A stretch of DNA of 64,000 nt, taken from assembly GCA_963783195.1 (NCBI GenBank), contig CAWAMV010000004.1, forward strand, positions 992,001-1,056,000, given 5' to 3'. Below the pieces are notes generated by a model that ran no database searches, was not told the DNA's origin, and saw only the letters and a program-made list of their open reading frames with translations. Positions 37,652 to 47,474 of the stretch are shown here, one piece after another (position 1 is the stretch's first letter; each line of letters starts with the position of its first letter). This DNA is from Croceibacterium_B sp963783195 (GTDB taxonomy: Bacteria; Pseudomonadota; Alphaproteobacteria; Sphingomonadales; Sphingomonadaceae). The position numbers and the translations under genes were made by a program.

Positions 37652-37678
37652 TTCCTTCCCTCCCGATACGAAGAAGGT

Positions 37679-37780
37679 GGCGCCGAAGCTGCGGGGGGAC
37701 GGGTGGCTTCGGCGCCGGTGCCGAGGGGATCGTGGGGCCGGGGATACGGGCCGGCCGGGACGGGATACGAGCCCCTCGGC
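37679..37780. repeat. Nested inverted repeats after tRNA-Lys
   Basis: Between the convergent tRNA and autotransporter genes lie two perfect inverted repeats: GGCGCCGAAGC / GCTTCGGCGCC (37679-37689 with 37706-37716) and GCCGAGGGG / CCCCTCGGC (37720-37728 with 37772-37780). They probably act as transcription barriers or terminators; no T-run is present. Confidence 0.5.
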
Positions 37781-37791
37781 AATCGCTGTGA

Positions 37792-40700
37792 TCAGAACCC
37801 CATGCGCACGGTGCCCCTCAGCATGAGCGCGGTGTTGCCGTTGCGGTCTTCCGCCCCGACCTCGCCGCCCAGTTCGAAGGCCGAGGTGCCGCCGCGCGCG
37901 CGCAGCTTCGCGTACCAGCCGCTGTCGTGCTGCTCGGGATCGAGCGTGAACGCTGTGCCGGCGGTGAACTTCGCGGTCGTCGCGCCGAGCGAACCGCCGA
38001 CGATCTCGCGCCAGCCGCCCTCGGTCTCGACGCGGAACCAGTTGGCGTCGCGCCGCGCGGTGCCGGTGAAGTCCATGCCCAGCGTCAGCCCGCCGTTGAC
38101 GGCCAGCTCGTCGCTGGTGCGCTTGTCGACCGCCAGGTTGAGGCCCCCGCCGTCGCGGTCGGTGTAGGCGTCTTCCTTCAGCTTGACGTAGTCGGCGGTG
38201 ACCGCGGGACGGAAGAAGAAGTGGCTGCCGCCACCCTCGAACGACAGGCCGCCGCTCGCGGTCACAAGATTGCCACCCCACTCGCTGATCACGTCGCGCT
38301 GGATCGTCTTGCCGGGGGTCGTGCCCATGAACGTGCGCCGGCCGCTGAAGTCGACCTTGGCCCAGGAACCGCGGGCGAAGGCGGAGAAGCCGCCCCACTG
38401 GCCGCGCCAGTAGCCGGCAAGCTCGTACGTATCGGACAGGACGCGGTTCTGGCGGCCGCCGTTGTCGTATTCGTTCCAGAACCAGTTGAGCGACGCGCCG
38501 AAGCTGCCGACCCCGCTGTCGATTTCGGCCGAGGCACCGAAGCCGAAGCCGTCGAGGTTGTACGCCGCGGTCGAGCCCTGGTCCTTGTCGCTCGCCCAGC
38601 CGACGGCGTTGAACAGGATGTCCACCCCGCCGAGCGAATAGAGCGGGCCGACCGGCTCGCCGGCCGAGGCCATGAAGGCCCGCGCGCCAAGGCTCACCCC
38701 TTCGAAAGCACCGCCTGCGTGGTCGGGCAGCATCTGCGCGACGGAGTAGCGGAACAGGTCGCCGTCACGGATGCCCAGGAATACCTTCTCCAGATCGTCG
38801 TCCTTGCCGATGGCGGCGAAGACCGCATCGTAAGCCATGCTCGCCGAGCCGTTGAGGCCGAGATCCTGCGTGGTCTTGCGGGCGACGTCGACCGCGATGG
38901 TGTTGGCCGGCGCATTGGTCGCGACGGTGGCCTTGAACATGAACGGAACGGTGTCGGTCTTCGTCTTGATGCCGCCCGCGCCCTGCAGCGTGCCGGCCTG
39001 GAGGATCGTGTAGCGTCCGACCGCATCGGTCACGTCGGCAAGATGCAGCGCGATGGTCGAACTCGGCAGCGAAGGTGGCGGTGCCGGCGACGTTGTAGAA
39101 CGTGCCCTGTCCGGCCGCCTTGTCGAGCGTCACGTCGAGCACGCCAGCCGCGCCGACGTTGAGCGAGGCGATCGAGCTCGGACCGGTGAGCGCGAGCGTC
39201 CCGCCGTTGACGGCGACGGCGAGGCCGCCTGCATTGACCAGGTTTCCGCCGAGGCGCGAAGTGCCCGCCAGCGTCAGCGAGTCGCTGCCGCCGCCGAAGT
39301 CGATCGTGCCGGTGTAGGCGGAGGTTCCCGCCAGCGCCACGACGTCGGCGCCGCCGCCGAAGGCCGTCTTGCCGGCCTGGACGGCGTCGCCGCTCAGAGC
39401 GAGGCGATTGTTGCCCGCGCCGAAGGTGACGTTGCCGGTGACCTTGCCGTCCGCCACCTCGAGCACGTCGTTGCCCGTGCCGAAGCGGATGTCGCCGGTG
39501 ATAGCCGGGGCGGCATAGCCAGCGCCGACTTCGGTCTGGCGGACGGTCGCGCCGGTGGTGTTGGCCGACAGATCGATGGCGACAAGACGTCCGGAGTCCG
39601 CGGCCGGACCCGCAGCGGCGATTGCGCCGGCGTTTTCGATCAGGGCCAGCGTGCCGCTCTTGTCGAGGATCGCGGTCGCGCTGCCGGTGGTTCCACCCGC
39701 GGTGGCCTTGATCGAACCGCTGTTGCGCAGGATCGGCAGGTTCGCGCCCTGGTCGACCTGCACCGCGACCGCGGTGTTGGCGGCGAGGTTGCCGCCTACG
39801 GCCTCGACCTTGCCGGAGACCTGCAGCACAGGGGTCGTCGCTCCCGCGCCGAGGCGCAGTGCGGTCGCGTTGGCGGCGTTGGCGTTGGCGGCCACCGTGC
39901 CCGAAATGCCGATGCCGTTGGCGATCGTCACCGCGCCGCCGCGCCCGCCGACGACGAGGCCGTTCGCCTCGATGCCCGAGTACACACCGATCCCGGCAAT
40001 GCCGCCTTCGACCTGCAGGCCGAACTGCGAGGCCGTCCCGGCGACCGGGCTGATGACGATGTCGCGGCTCGTCGCACCGATGACCATGGCGGGTGCGCGG
40101 CCATAGGTCGTGACCTGGGCCGAACCTTCCTTGCTATCTTCGATGCCGTCGCCGTCGTCGTCGGTGCTGTTGGTGTTCGTGTCCTTGGGCGGGACGGCGA
40201 GAATGATCCCGCCTGCCACGCTGCCTTCGACCATGACGGCAGAGCCGCCTTGCAGGAGGTCGTCGGCGTCGAGCTTGCTGGGGTCGGCCGGCGCAGTGGT
40301 ATAGCGATAGCCGCTCGACACGATGCCGCCCTGGATGACCAGCCCGCCGCTGATGTCGCCGCCGAAGCGGGCGCCGACGGCGTCCTTGCCGGCGACCTGG
40401 ACCTGGCCCGCGAGGCGCACGTTGCCATTGATCGCGCCGGTCCGCACGCCGTAGCTGCGATCGCCGATGACGGTCGTCTTGCCGTCGTGCCGGAATTCGC
40501 CCGTCAGCGTCCCGCCAAGGGCGATACCGGCCGAATCGTTGCCCTCGACGAGGATGGTGCCGGCGTTGACGACCTTCCCGGTGTGGTTGCCCTCGACGAG
40601 GATGCCGTAGCGGCCGGTCCCCAGCGCGAAGGGCCCGTCGGCGTCGCCGTCGTTGTCCGCGTCGGTCGCGGTGTAGGCCTCGTCGACGGTGATCGTGCCG

Positions 40701-40993
40701 GAGTTGACGATGTCGCCCGTCGTCCCGGCCAGTGCCGTGATGCCCGTTGCGCCGTTGGCGCCGGTGACGGTTAGCGCGCCCTGGTTGGTGACGCTGTGGT
40801 CGTCGTCCATCGTGATCGCGGTGCCGGTCGTCAGCACGACCGAGCCCTGCGCGTTCACGGTGATCGCGTCGGGCTGTCCGGCCTTGACCGTGGAGGTCTT
40901 GAGCGGGGCGGTGACCTTGGTGGAAATCGTCTCGGCAGAGGCCGGGGTCGCAATGGCGAGCACGGCGGTCGAGGCAAGCAGGTAACGCAGCAT
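37792..40993 (-). pseudogene. Autotransporter (type Va-like), frameshifted near 39057
   Basis: Repaired, this encodes a secreted protein of about 1066 residues. It has a signal peptide (YLLASTAVLAIATPASA), a long Gly/Ala/Thr-rich passenger made of short beta-helix-type repeats (for example IVNSGTITV, VVNAGTILVEG, FGGGSDSLTLAG), and a C-terminal autotransporter barrel ending in RGTVRMGF. An Asp-rich stretch DTNTNSTDDDGDGIEDSKEG near residue 270 resembles a thrombospondin type 3 calcium repeat. Frame is lost at about 39057-39063, where GAGTTCGACC stands for GAGTCGACC; correcting one T joins passenger and barrel (STIALHLADV). It lies 78 bases downstream of the FecA-type receptor on the same strand. 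Confidence 0.85.
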
Positions 40994-41071
40994 GGGGGTC
41001 CTTCCGTCGGGTTTACGACGAGGAGGACGGAGCCCTTGCGCGGCAGCCTTGGCCGCGGGGCGAAAAAATTG

Positions 41072-43438
41072 TCAGAACGCGGCGTCGAAGCCCAGGCGCA
41101 CGGTGCGCGGGCGCAGCGGCGTGACCTGGTCGCGCCCGATGGCGAACGGCGTGCCGAGCGCAAAGCGATTGCCGCGCACGTCGGCGAGGTTGGTCACGCC
41201 GAGAGAGAGGCCGAAGTCCGGCCGTCCGGCCCGCAGGGTCAGTCCGCTGTCGAGGTAGTTGCCTTGCAGCTCGCCCAGCTCGGGCCCGATGCCGAGCCGT
41301 GACTTGCCGACGTAGTTGAGCCAGCCCTGCGCGGTCAGGTCGATCCGGTCGGTCAGCGGGCGCTGGTAATCGATTCCCACCCGCCCGGTGAAGGCGGCGA
41401 TGTTGGGCACCTGGGTGACGCGCGTAAGGAAAGCGATCTGGGGTTCGTCGACCTTGCTGCGGTTCCAGCTCATTCCCGCGTCGAGGCGCAGGTCGGGCGA
41501 GACGCGCACGCCGCCGCGCAGCGTGGCGGTCCACACGCGCCCGTCGCCGATGTTGGCGGTGCTGGGGAAGCCCGACAGGTCGATGAAGTCCGCCTGGATG
41601 TCGCTCCAGCGCGTGAACGAGACACTGGCGGCAAGGTCGAACGGACCCTGCCCGCGATTGCCGTGGCGCGCGCCGATCTCGAAGGTGGCGCTGTCGTCGT
41701 TTTGGAAGCGCCGGACCATCGGGCCTTCGACGGCAAGGCCGCCGGGGCGGAAGCTCTCCTGGTAGCGGAGATAAAGCACGGTATCGGGCAGGACTTCGGC
41801 CAGCAGCGAGGCGGAGGGGAGGAAGGCGGTCTCGCTGCGGCTTGCAGTGATTCCGCGAAGGGCGGCGAGCAGCATCGGGGCGACGTCCTCCCCGGTGCCG
41901 CCCAGCTTTGACCGGGTGTAGCGCGCGCCCGCGGTCAGGATCAGCCGATCGACCAGCCGCACGCTGCCTTCACCATAGACCGTCGTCTCGTCGATGACGT
42001 TGCGCACCCCGGTGACCGGCGTTGCAATGCGCGTCGCGTCGTCCTCGAGCGTGCGCATCAGCAGCATCCGGTTGTGCGTATAGCTGGCGCCCAGCACCCA
42101 GCCGAAACGATCGCCGAGCGGTTGCCACAGGCGCGTCTCGTTGGCGATCATCCGGGTATCGTTGGCCTGGACGAAAAGCCGCGGCGCGCCGCCGGGCTGG
42201 GTGGCGTCGTAGCGTTCGAGCAGGTCCTGCCAGGTGTATCCGGTAGATGAGCGCAGCCGCAGGCCTCCGATCGTGCCGGAGAGGACGAACTGCGCCTGCG
42301 CGTAGTCGCTGGTCGATCCTTCCGCGACCTGCGCCTGGCGGGTGAGCGCGGGGCCGTTGCGATCGGCGTACTGGCTGTCCGCGCTGTCGGTCCACTGGCC
42401 AAGGCCGATCAGGTCGACCTGCCAGCCGGGCGCCAGTTCCACGCGGGCGATTGCCCTGCCGCCATAGACCTGCGTCCGGTTCACGTCGCTGCGGCCGAGC
42501 AGCGGCTTGTCGATGTAGCCGCCCTGGCTCGCCGCATCGACCGTCAGGCGCAGGGCCGCGCGATCGGTCACGATGGGCAGGTTGAGCGTTGCGCTGCCGT
42601 CCACGCTGCCCGCGCCGTGCTGCGTCCACGCCCCGCCGATCTGGCCCGAGAGCGAGGCGTAGGCGGTGTCCGGCGCGTTGGGCACCAGCCGGATGATCCC
42701 GCCGAGCGAGCCCGCGCCATAGAGCGTGCCCTGCGGCCCCTCGAGCACCTCCACCTTCTGCATGTCGGACAGGCGCAGGTCCGGGTCGGGCGCGTTGTAG
42801 CTGAGGCGCAGGTCACCGAGATATTGGCCGACGGTCGCCTGGGTCGGGCCGGTGAAGCTGGAATCCGCGATCCCGCGGATGAACAACTTGTTGCGCCCGC
42901 TGCCGAGGTGGGTCGAGGAGACAGTGGCGATCCGCTGGGTGATCTTCTCGGTCCCGCCGACCCCGCCGAGCTCGAGCGCCTTGCCGTCGAGCAGGGAGAC
43001 CTGCCCGGCAAACTCCTCCAGCGTCAGGTCGCGCTTGGAGCCGAGCACGACGATCGGCTGGCCCCGCGTCTCGATGACCGGTGCAGGCCGGAGAGGGGCC
43101 GGTGGAGGCGCAGGCCGGGGGCGCGGCGCAGACTGGCGTGGCAGCGGAAGGGGCACGAGGCGCCAGCCGTTGCGGCCTGCCGGAATGGCCCTGGCCCTGG
43201 TCAGGCGGGCGAGCTTCCTGACGGCGTCCTCGCCATCCATGCGGCCGCGGATGGCCCGGATCCGGCGCTCGGCAAGGTCGGGATCGGTAATGACCACACT
43301 CGTTCCTGCCTGCCGGGCGATGGCGATCGCCGCGTCGGCGGCGCGGCCGGCGGGCGCATCGATGCGGACCGCCTCCGCCCAGGCCGGAGCGGCGACCAGC
43401 GCGGCGGCAACCGCGACCAAGGCAGGCAGGAAACGCAC
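41072..43438 (-). CDS. TonB-dependent receptor with N-terminal STN signalling domain (FecA-type)
   Basis: The 788-residue outer-membrane receptor has a signal peptide (FLPALVAVAAALVAAPAWA), then a secretin/TonB N-terminal (STN) domain at about residues 25-95 (IDAPAGRAADAAIAIARQAG), a Pro-rich linker, a TonB-box-like PIVVLGSKRD, a plug domain (FIRGIADSSF, VEVLEGPQGTLYGAGSLGGIIRLV) and a 22-strand-type barrel ending RTVRLGFDAAF. The STN domain would contact the FecR-like anti-sigma factor encoded immediately upstream. Start is GTG at 43438, one base from the fecR stop. The ligand is unknown; siderophores are usual for this architecture, but carbohydrates or other compounds are possible. Confidence 0.9.
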   Translation of the reverse strand: MRFLPALVAVAAALVAAPAWAEAVRIDAPAGRAADAAIAIARQAGTSVVITDPDLAERRIRAIRGRMDGEDAVRKLARLTRARAIPAGRNGWRLVPLPLPRQSAPRPRPAPPPAPLRPAPVIETRGQPIVVLGSKRDLTLEEFAGQVSLLDGKALELGGVGGTEKITQRIATVSSTHLGSGRNKLFIRGIADSSFTGPTQATVGQYLGDLRLSYNAPDPDLRLSDMQKVEVLEGPQGTLYGAGSLGGIIRLVPNAPDTAYASLSGQIGGAWTQHGAGSVDGSATLNLPIVTDRAALRLTVDAASQGGYIDKPLLGRSDVNRTQVYGGRAIARVELAPGWQVDLIGLGQWTDSADSQYADRNGPALTRQAQVAEGSTSDYAQAQFVLSGTIGGLRLRSSTGYTWQDLLERYDATQPGGAPRLFVQANDTRMIANETRLWQPLGDRFGWVLGASYTHNRMLLMRTLEDDATRIATPVTGVRNVIDETTVYGEGSVRLVDRLILTAGARYTRSKLGGTGEDVAPMLLAALRGITASRSETAFLPSASLLAEVLPDTVLYLRYQESFRPGGLAVEGPMVRRFQNDDSATFEIGARHGNRGQGPFDLAASVSFTRWSDIQADFIDLSGFPSTANIGDGRVWTATLRGGVRVSPDLRLDAGMSWNRSKVDEPQIAFLTRVTQVPNIAAFTGRVGIDYQRPLTDRIDLTAQGWLNYVGKSRLGIGPELGELQGNYLDSGLTLRAGRPDFGLSLGVTNLADVRGNRFALGTPFAIGRDQVTPLRPRTVRLGFDAAF

Positions 43439-43439
43439 G

Positions 43440-44360
43440 TCAGCTTGCGCCGAGCACCCAGTCGTCGCCGCGCTTCGTGACGGGGATGCCCAGCAGGGCG
43501 CCGACAGCACGCGGATCCTCGCGCACCGGGGCGAGCAGAATGCTGCCGGAAATGCGCGTGTCATCGCCCGCGGCGCCGCGGAAGGGCACGCCGGTCAGCT
43601 GCCTGAGCTGACCGGCCGCCTCGGCCAGGCTCGCCCCGTCGAGCGTCAGACGTCCTTCGCGCCATTCGCCGATCTGGCCGGGTGGGACCCGGCTCCTGGC
43701 GATGTCGTCCGATCCGCGCGCGCTGCGCAGCCTGTCGCCGGGCGAGAGGCGGACGGCCTGCTGCTGCGGGTTGAACACCACCGCGCCCTCGGCCACGGCG
43801 ACCGAAATCGCCGCGTGGTCGAGCGCGACGTCGAACACCGTGCCGACGTCGAGCAGCGTGTCCTCGCCCACGGCGACGCGGAACGGATGCGCCTCGTCAT
43901 GCGTGATCGAGAACAGCGCGCGGCCGGTTTCCAGCCGGGCGAAGCGCGGGTCGTCGCGGTCGAGCTCCATGCGCGTGCCGCCGGCCAGATCGATCCGGCC
44001 GCCGCCCTCCAGCGCAATCGTGCGGATCTCGCCGGGCGCGGTCTCCTCGTAATAAGTGCCGCCGCCGGGCCATGCGAACAGAGCCAGCAGGGCCACCAGC
44101 GAGGCCGCGACGGCGCCACCCAACCAGCGGCGCGTGACCGGCCCCGGTTGCGGGACATCGTCGTTCGCCGCCACCGGGCGGGCCATGCGCAGCCCTGCGG
44201 CCGCCTCGTCCACCGCCGCTACGACCGTGTCGTAGGCGCGCGCATTCCCGGGCGAGCGGGCGAGCCACGCCTCGAAACCATCCCAGTCCGCGAATGCCGG
44301 GTCACCCGTGCGCGCCGCCCAGGCTGCCGCCTCGTCACGAATGACATCGTCATGCTGCAT
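43440..44360 (-). CDS. FecR-type anti-sigma factor / sensor
   Basis: The 306-residue inner-membrane protein has a cytoplasmic N-terminal anti-sigma region (DEAAAWAARTGDPAFADWDGFEAWLARSP is the usual FecR_N pattern), one membrane segment (about residues 82-100, AASLVALLALFAW), and a periplasmic FecR domain (IRTIALEGGGRIDLAGGTRMEL, GRALFSI). The C-terminal region is an STN-like fold that meets the receptor. ATG at 44360 follows AGGAGG. It lies between fecI and the receptor, so the three form a cell-surface signalling unit. Confidence 0.92.
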   Translation of the reverse strand: MQHDDVIRDEAAAWAARTGDPAFADWDGFEAWLARSPGNARAYDTVVAAVDEAAAGLRMARPVAANDDVPQPGPVTRRWLGGAVAASLVALLALFAWPGGGTYYEETAPGEIRTIALEGGGRIDLAGGTRMELDRDDPRFARLETGRALFSITHDEAHPFRVAVGEDTLLDVGTVFDVALDHAAISVAVAEGAVVFNPQQQAVRLSPGDRLRSARGSDDIARSRVPPGQIGEWREGRLTLDGASLAEAAGQLRQLTGVPFRGAAGDDTRISGSILLAPVREDPRAVGALLGIPVTKRGDDWVLGAS

Positions 44361-44398
44361 CGAGCAGTCCTCCTGCCCTGTTGACGGAGACGTCGCGC

Positions 44399-44926
44399 TC
44401 AAGCCTCATCGTGCCGCTCCTTCAGGTCGGCCAGCGCACGATAGGCGGTCCTCAGGTCACTCTCGACCGTGCTCAGGCTCACGCCGAATTCAGCGGCAAC
44501 CTGCTTCTGCGGCACGCCGTCGACCCGGTGGCGGCGGAAGATCGCTGCGATCCGCGGAGGCTCGAGCCGGGCGAGCAGTTCCTCCACCAGGCGCAGATAG
44601 TCGCGCGCCGCCAGGCTGCGCTCGACCGAGGGGCTGTCGGAAATTCCCGTCACGCCGCCGGCGTTGAGATCGGTCCATTCGTGGTCGCGTTTCGTCGCCT
44701 GCTGTTCCGACCGGAAGCGGTCGATCATCACCGTGTTCGCCACCCGGTAGAGATAGGCCAGCGGCGCGGCGACCGGTCCGGTGGCGGCGCCGGCGATCTT
44801 CAGCCAGATGTCCTGCACCACGTCCTCCGCCGCGTCGCCGGCGCCGCGCAACGCCACGAAGCGCACGAGTCGCTCGCGATGTTCGAAGAACGCGCCTTCG
44901 AGGCCGGGGAGTGGATCGGGTTGCAT
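44399..44926 (-). CDS. ECF RNA polymerase sigma factor, FecI-type
   Basis: The 175-residue protein has sigma region 2 (ERLVRFVALRGAGDAAEDVVQDIWLKI and AYLYRVANTVMIDRFRSEQ) and region 4 (AIFRRHRVDGVPQKQVAAEFGVSLSTVESDLRTAYRAL). It should direct transcription of the adjacent receptor and perhaps the autotransporter when released by the FecR partner. The gap to fecR is 38 bases. Upstream, GTTGTCTG / CAGACAAC form a spaced inverted repeat at 44961-44968 and 45025-45032 that could be a regulatory site. Confidence 0.93.
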   Translation of the reverse strand: MQPDPLPGLEGAFFEHRERLVRFVALRGAGDAAEDVVQDIWLKIAGAATGPVAAPLAYLYRVANTVMIDRFRSEQQATKRDHEWTDLNAGGVTGISDSPSVERSLAARDYLRLVEELLARLEPPRIAAIFRRHRVDGVPQKQVAAEFGVSLSTVESDLRTAYRALADLKERHDEA

Positions 44927-45124
44927 ACTGAAGGGGATTCCGTGGCCCGCGCACCTAAAAGTTGTCTGCCCGAATGAAAAGTGGATGCGGAACGGCTATT
45001 CGCCGACCGGCGTTGCCCCATCGACAGACAACGCTTGTTCGCCCGCTCGCTCGCAGCCCTTGCACTGGGCGCCGTGCGGGCATAGGCGGAGCCGAATATC
45101 GTTTCAATGGTAACGGAATTTCCC

Positions 45125-46630
45125 ATGCGCCAGATTGACCACTTCATCGCCAAAGGTCCTGCGGGCGGACCCGGCTCGCCCAACCGCACGCACAAGGTGT
45201 GGAATCCTTCGACCGGAGAGGTCCAGGCCGAAGTCGCGCTGGGCGATGCCGCGTTGCTCGACAAGGTGGTGGCCACGGCAAAGGCGGTCCAGCCCGGCTG
45301 GGCGGCGACGAACCCGCAGAAGCGCGCGCGGGTGATGTTCAAGTTCAAGCAACTGATCGAAGAGAACATGCAGGAATTGGCCGAACTGCTTTCCAGCGAA
45401 CACGGCAAGGTGATCGACGACGCCAAGGGCGACGTGCAGCGCGGGCTGGAGGTGATCGAATTCGCCTGCGGCATCCCACAGGCGCTCAAGGGCGAATACA
45501 CCAACGGCGCTGGTCCGGGCATCGACGTCTACTCGATGCGCCAGCCGCTCGGCATCGGGGCGGGGATCACCCCGTTCAACTTCCCGGCGATGATCCCGAT
45601 GTGGATGTTCGGCATGGCGATCGCGGCGGGCAACGCCTTCATCCTCAAGCCGAGCGAGCGCGATCCCAGCGTGCCGGTGCGGCTGGCCGAACTGTTCCTC
45701 GAGGCCGGAGCGCCCGAGGGGCTGCTGCAGGTGGTCCACGGTGACAAGGAGATGGTCGACGCGATCCTCGATCATCCGGACATCGCCGCGGTCAGCTTCG
45801 TCGGCTCGTCCGATATCGCGCACTACGTCTACAAGCGCGGCGTCGCCGCCGGCAAACGCGTGCAGGCGATGGGCGGGGCCAAGAACCACGGTGTGGTCAT
45901 GCCCGACGCCGACCTCGACCAGACGGTAAACGACCTCATGGGCGCGGCCTATGGCTCGGCCGGTGAGCGCTGCATGGCGCTACCGGTGGTCGTGCCGGTG
46001 GGCGAGGATACGGCCGAGCGGCTGCGCGAAAAGCTCATCCCGGCCATTGCCGCCCTGCGCGTCGGCGTCTCGACCGATCCCGATGCACATTATGGCCCGG
46101 TCGTCACGCCCGAGCACAGGGCGCGGGTGGAGCAATGGATCGACACCGCCGAGAAAGAAGGCGCCGAGATCGTCGTCGATGGCCGCGGGTTCAGCCTGCA
46201 GGGCCACGAAAACGGCTTCTTCGTCGGCCCGACCCTGATCGATCGCGTCACGCCGGACATGGAAAGCTACCAGGAGGAAATCTTCGGCCCGGTGCTGCAG
46301 ATCGTCCGGGCGAAGGACTTCGAGGAGGCCCTGCGCCTGCCGAGCGCGCACCAGTACGGCAACGGCGTGGCCATCTTCACCCGCAACGGCCATGCGGCCC
46401 GCGAATTCGCCCACCGGGTGAACGTCGGCATGGTCGGGATCAACGTGCCGATCCCGGTGCCGGTCAGCTATCACAGCTTCGGCGGGTGGAAGCGTTCCGG
46501 CTTCGGCGATGCCGATCAGTACGGGATGGAGGGGCTGCGCTTCTGGACCAAGGCCAAGAAGGTCACCCAGCGCTGGCCCGATGGCGGCGGCGACGGGTCG
46601 AACGCCTTCGTCATCCCGACGATGGGTTAG
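45125..46630 (+). CDS. mmsA: CoA-acylating methylmalonate-semialdehyde dehydrogenase
   Basis: The 501-residue aldehyde dehydrogenase converts methylmalonate or malonate semialdehyde to propionyl- or acetyl-CoA in valine and inositol breakdown. MMSDH features include PFNFPAMIPMWMFGMAIAAGN, MGGAKNHGVVMPDAD (Asn replacing the usual general-base Glu), the catalytic Cys in SAGERCMAL and the C-terminal SFGGWKRSGFGD. ATG at 45125 gives the usual MRQIDHFI start; ATG at 45107 is an in-frame alternative. It stands alone, divergent from the fecI set, with REP-like repeats following. Confidence 0.93.
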   Translation: MRQIDHFIAKGPAGGPGSPNRTHKVWNPSTGEVQAEVALGDAALLDKVVATAKAVQPGWAATNPQKRARVMFKFKQLIEENMQELAELLSSEHGKVIDDAKGDVQRGLEVIEFACGIPQALKGEYTNGAGPGIDVYSMRQPLGIGAGITPFNFPAMIPMWMFGMAIAAGNAFILKPSERDPSVPVRLAELFLEAGAPEGLLQVVHGDKEMVDAILDHPDIAAVSFVGSSDIAHYVYKRGVAAGKRVQAMGGAKNHGVVMPDADLDQTVNDLMGAAYGSAGERCMALPVVVPVGEDTAERLREKLIPAIAALRVGVSTDPDAHYGPVVTPEHRARVEQWIDTAEKEGAEIVVDGRGFSLQGHENGFFVGPTLIDRVTPDMESYQEEIFGPVLQIVRAKDFEEALRLPSAHQYGNGVAIFTRNGHAAREFAHRVNVGMVGINVPIPVPVSYHSFGGWKRSGFGDADQYGMEGLRFWTKAKKVTQRWPDGGGDGSNAFVIPTMG

Positions 46631-46644
46631 CCCACTTCCACCAG

Positions 46645-46725
46645 GTCAGCCCGGACTTGTCCGGGCCAGCGCTTCCTTCTGCCACGTCGCAAAAAAGCCC
46701 CGCCCCGCAACAAGTCCGGGGTGAC
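46645..46725. repeat. Inverted pair of REP-like elements
   Basis: GTCAGCCCGGACTTGT at 46645-46660 is repeated in inverted orientation as ACAAGTCCGGGGTGAC at 46710-46725, matching at 15 of 16 positions. The left copy also folds on itself (GCCCGGA-CTTG-TCCGGGC, 46649-46666). An AAAAAAGCCCC run lies between. This is the layout of a bacterial interspersed mosaic element and sits between the convergent mmsA and cysQ genes. Confidence 0.7.
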
Positions 46726-46727
46726 AG

Positions 46728-47474
46728 TCAGTTTTGGATCGCTGCCACCTCCGCCAACACTCGCTTGGCCCATTCGGGACGGCAGATGAGCAGGTCGGGC
46801 ATGTAGGTGTCGCGCTGGTTGTAGACCAGCGGGCTGCCGTCGATGCGCGAGCAGTGAAGGCCGTGGGCCAGCGCCACGGCGACAGGCGCGCAGCTGTCCC
46901 ATTCGTATTGCCCGCCCGAGTGAAGGTAGATTTCCGCCTCGCCGCGGACGATGGCCATCGCCTTGGCCCCGGCACTGCCCATCGGCAGGAGTTCGCCGCC
47001 GATCCGGCTGGCGACCTCGACCGCCTCGGCGGCCGGGCGTGTGCGGCTCACGACGAGGCGCGGCGTGGGCGCCGGAGCGGGCAGGACTTGCGGATCGTCC
47101 GTGCGCAGGACCGCGTCGAGGCCGGGCAGGGCCACCGCACCGATGGCCGGCCTGCCGCCGATCGCCAGCGCCACGTGGACGGCCCAGTCGGTCCGCTCTT
47201 CGCCGTATTCGCGGGTTCCGTCGACCGGGTCGACGATCCACACGCGTTCCGCGTCGAGCCGGTCGAGGTTGTCCTTCTCCTCCTCCGAGAGGATCGCGTC
47301 GCCGGGCCGCAGGTGGCGCAGGGCGTGGACGAGGAACTCGTTGGCCGTCGCGTCGCCCGCCTTGCCGAGCGCCTTGCCGGTGAAGGCCCCACTGGCGCGC
47401 ACCTCGAGCAGGATGCGCCCCGCATGGAAAGCAAGGTGGGCTGCCAGTTCGGCGTCCGACAGGTTCTGGGTCAT
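46728..47474 (-). CDS. cysQ: 3'(2'),5'-bisphosphate nucleotidase CysQ
   Basis: The 248-residue inositol-monophosphatase-superfamily enzyme removes the 3' phosphate from PAP/PAPS, recycling the by-product of sulfate assimilation. Metal-binding motifs are ILSEEEKDN and VDPVDGTREY, with EWDSCAPVAVALAHG near the C terminus. ATG at 47474 overlaps the stop of cysNC (ATGA), making it the third gene of the cysD-cysNC-cysQ operon. The end of the gene abuts REP-like repeats. Confidence 0.92.
   Translation of the reverse strand: MTQNLSDAELAAHLAFHAGRILLEVRASGAFTGKALGKAGDATANEFLVHALRHLRPGDAILSEEEKDNLDRLDAERVWIVDPVDGTREYGEERTDWAVHVALAIGGRPAIGAVALPGLDAVLRTDDPQVLPAPAPTPRLVVSRTRPAAEAVEVASRIGGELLPMGSAGAKAMAIVRGEAEIYLHSGGQYEWDSCAPVAVALAHGLHCSRIDGSPLVYNQRDTYMPDLLICRPEWAKRVLAEVAAIQN

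Noticed and set aside
37576..40993. tRNA-Lys as an integration site for a genomic island containing the autotransporter and fec genes
   Set aside because: I found no copy of the tRNA 3' end downstream, no integrase and no obvious change in composition.
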